Positions 7,344-9,255 of a stretch of 9,255 bases of DNA are shown here, in pieces (position 1 is the stretch's first letter; the number at the start of each line of letters is the position of its first letter). A model generated the notes under the pieces. The model worked only from the letters and a program-made list of their open reading frames with translations, did not search any database and was not told where the DNA came from. The DNA is from JBDHZK01 sp039811865 (lineage in GTDB: Bacteria; Actinomycetota; Actinomycetes; Propionibacteriales; Propionibacteriaceae), in the NCBI GenBank assembly GCA_039811865.1, contig JBDHZK010000109.1, positions 1 to 9,255 on the forward strand. Reading direction: 5' to 3'. The translations under genes and the position numbers were made by a program.

Positions 7344-9255
7344 ATGGACCCCAGCCGCGCGAGCACCGGCATCCCCGGGCTGGACGAGACCGTCGACGGC
7401 CTGCGCCTGGGCGACAACGTCGTTTGGCAGGTGGACGATCCCGGCGACTTCACGCTGGTCGTGGAGCCGTTCGTCACTCGCGCGTTGGCGGACGGACGAC
7501 GGGTCGTCCACGTCCGGTTCGGCGGACGTCCCGCGCTGCTGGACGCCCCTGGGATCGAGACCCTCCTGGTCGATCCGGACGCCGGCTTCGAGACGTTCGC
7601 CATCACCGTCCGAGACGAGCTGACCAGGATCGGGCCGCGCGGCTTCTATCTGTTCGACCCGCTGACCGACCTGCACGCGGCCTGGCAGTCGGACCTGATG
7701 GTGATGAACTTCTTCAAGGTCACCTGCCCATACCTGTTCCAGCTCGACACCATCGCCTACTTCGCGTTGCTGCGCGACGAGCACACCGTCAGCACCGTCG
7801 CCGGAATCCGCGAGACCACCCAGCTGCTGTTGGACCTGCATCGGATCGGCGACGACCTGTACGTCCAGCCGCTGAAAGTGTGGCGTCGGCACTCACCGAG
7901 CATGTTCTTCCCGCATCTGCTCAGCGGCGGCAGCGCGATCTCGATCACCTCATCGGCCGCGACCACCCAACTGTTCGCCACCTTGGCCCGGCGCCGGACC
8001 CCGGGCGAGCCGTGGCAGCGTCGCGTCGACGAGGCGTGGGACGCGCTGGCGTCCGGATCGGCGGACGACCGGGAGCGGGTCCGCGGCCGGCTGCTCACCA
8101 TGCTGATCGGCGGCGGCGGCCGGATGGCCGAGCTCTGCCGGCGATACCTGAGCCTCACCGACCTGCTGGCGGTGGCGTCCAGGCAGATCGGGACGGGTGC
8201 GATCGGCGGTAAGGCCGTTGGCATGCTGGCGGCGCGCGCCATTTTGGAGCACGACCCCGAAGGGCGTTTCGGCGACGCCTTGGAGCCGCACGATTCCTTC
8301 TTCGTCGGCAGCGATGTGTTCGTCAGTTTCCTGGTGGTCAACGGCTGGTGGTCGTTGTGGACGGCCCACCGCCACGGCGACGCCCCCCAGGCGGCCGCAC
8401 AGCTGCACCGGCTGATTCCGTCGGGTCGTTTCCCGCGCTCGATCCGGGAACAGTTTCTGCGCCTGATCGAGTACTTCGGGCAGTCGCCGATCATCGTCCG
8501 GTCGAGTTCGCTACTCGAGGACAACTTCGGCAATGCCTTCGCCGGCACCTACGACTCGGTGTTTCGGACCAGCCGCGGAACGCCGGACGAGCGCCTGACC
8601 GAGTTCGAGGACGCCGTCAAACAGGTCTACGCCAGTGTCGTCAGCGAGGCCGCCTTGGCCTACCGCGAGGCCAGGCGGCTCGACCACCTCGACGAGCAGA
8701 TGGCGGTGCTGGTGCAGCGGGTCTCCGGCGACCATCACGACGGCCTGTTCTTCCCGGACGCCGCGGGTGTGGCCAACTCCTCCAGCCCTTACGTGTGGCA
8801 GGCCGGCCAGGCGGACGAGGGCATGGTCCGCCTGGTCGTCGGGCTCGGAACCCGGGCCGTCGACCGGACCGGCCGCGACTTCGCCCGCATCGTCGCGCTC
8901 GCCGACCCGCTGGCGTCCCCGGTCAGGGGCGAGGACGTGGGCCGCTACTCCCAGCGCCGCGTGGACGTCCTCGATCTGGCCGAGCGAGCGGTCGTGACGC
9001 TGCCGATGGAGCAGGTGCGTCGGGCGGCGCCGAGTCTGCCGTGGGGGCTGTTCGCCTCGCCGGACGTCGCCGCGCGGCGCCGGCTGCGGGAGTTGGGCCG
9101 AGCCTCTCAACCGGCGCCGGAGGTGATCGATTTCGGCGGTCTGCTTTCGCGAACCGGGGTGCCGGACCTGCTCAAGCGCATCCTGACCGCGCTCTCCTCC
9201 GCCTACGACTACCCGGTCGACATCGAGTTCACGCTCAACCATGACCGGGCCGGTC
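7344..9255 (+). CDS. PEP/pyruvate-binding (PPDK/PpsA-type) protein with degenerate RecA/KaiC-like N-terminus, 3' end cut by window edge
   Basis: The frame runs from the ATG at 7344 to the edge (637 codons seen). Residues 7-250 begin STGIPGLDETVDGLRLGDNVVW, a KaiC/RadA-like opening, but the following loop reads QVDDPGDF, with no Walker A GxxxxGK[ST]. Conserved-looking blocks are GFETFAITV, GFYLFDPLTDL, VTCPYLFQLDTIAYFALLR and TTQLLLDLHRIGDDLYV. From about 283 comes an ATP-grasp-like domain as in pyruvate phosphate dikinase and PEP synthase: GTGAIGGKAVGML (283-295) with Lys290, SPIIVRSSSLLEDNFGNAFAG (381-401) with Arg386, EQMAVLVQRV (451-460) and AGVANSSSPY (474-483). YDYPVDIEFTLN near the edge fits the end of that domain. 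Whether a phospho-histidine swivel and a PEP-binding barrel follow is unknown, so enzyme activity cannot be claimed. The start lies 3 bases past the gdhA stop, in the same frame and without a clear ribosome site, suggesting translational coupling and a link to glutamate or carbon metabolism. Confidence 0.85.
   Translation, partial: MDPSRASTGIPGLDETVDGLRLGDNVVWQVDDPGDFTLVVEPFVTRALADGRRVVHVRFGGRPALLDAPGIETLLVDPDAGFETFAITVRDELTRIGPRGFYLFDPLTDLHAAWQSDLMVMNFFKVTCPYLFQLDTIAYFALLRDEHTVSTVAGIRETTQLLLDLHRIGDDLYVQPLKVWRRHSPSMFFPHLLSGGSAISITSSAATTQLFATLARRRTPGEPWQRRVDEAWDALASGSADDRERVRGRLLTMLIGGGGRMAELCRRYLSLTDLLAVASRQIGTGAIGGKAVGMLAARAILEHDPEGRFGDALEPHDSFFVGSDVFVSFLVVNGWWSLWTAHRHGDAPQAAAQLHRLIPSGRFPRSIREQFLRLIEYFGQSPIIVRSSSLLEDNFGNAFAGTYDSVFRTSRGTPDERLTEFEDAVKQVYASVVSEAALAYREARRLDHLDEQMAVLVQRVSGDHHDGLFFPDAAGVANSSSPYVWQAGQADEGMVRLVVGLGTRAVDRTGRDFARIVALADPLASPVRGEDVGRYSQRRVDVLDLAERAVVTLPMEQVRRAAPSLPWGLFASPDVAARRRLRELGRASQPAPEVIDFGGLLSRTGVPDLLKRILTALSSAYDYPVDIEFTLNHDRAG

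Noticed and set aside
7169..8212. Plus-strand open frame of 347 codons across the gdhA end and the next gene
   Set aside because: It is out of frame with both genes, and its product is low-complexity Arg-rich sequence without motifs.
8348..9244. Overlapping plus- and minus-strand open frames within the PEP/pyruvate-binding gene
   Set aside because: They lie inside a gene with clear domain motifs and have Arg/Gly/Pro-rich shadow composition.

Overview
This is a high-GC, gene-dense chromosomal segment that reads like an actinobacterium. The codons end mostly in G or C. Most start codons lack a Shine-Dalgarno sequence and instead sit 6-7 bases after a TAnnnT box, the leaderless pattern common in Actinobacteria. 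A propionibacterial or related genus would fit, but I cannot fix the genus from the sequence. I see no transposase, integrase, phage gene, CRISPR array, tRNA or rRNA. Nothing in the base composition suggests recent transfer.

Layout from left to right: (1) a minus-strand L-asparaginase gene (860 to the window edge, 3' end missing), downstream of (2) the minus-strand ribosome-associated GTPase gene typA/bipA (2847-985). A GC-rich hairpin follows the typA stop. (3) After a divergent promoter region comes a plus-strand glycosyltransferase (2964-3812) whose motifs resemble the beta-1,4-N-acetylgalactosaminyltransferase (GT12/GT2) group. (4) A second, unrelated GT-A-type glycosyltransferase (4588-3872) converges on it. 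(5) Divergent from that is a plus-strand P-loop GTPase with a hydrophobic DUF697-like C-terminus (4710-5843). (6) NADP-type glutamate dehydrogenase gdhA (5988-7340) follows. (7) Three bases after the gdhA stop begins a large protein (7344 to the window edge, 3' end missing) with a degenerate RecA/KaiC-like N-terminal region joined to a PEP/pyruvate-binding (PPDK/PpsA-type) nucleotide-binding domain.

The two metabolic ends share a theme: asparaginase releases ammonia from asparagine, and GdhA fixes ammonia onto 2-oxoglutarate. They are not in one operon, so a functional link is only a suggestion. The tight gdhA/PEP-pyruvate-binding pair is very likely one transcription unit and is the best candidate for something little studied. 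The other notable point is the leaderless promoter pattern, which recurs at five of the seven genes and helps to fix their starts. I found no clear evidence of a wholly new multi-gene system. The other items are individual oddities: the degenerate RecA-like region, the GT12-like enzyme, the non-canonical G4 motif of the GTPase, and a changed substrate-pocket position in the asparaginase.
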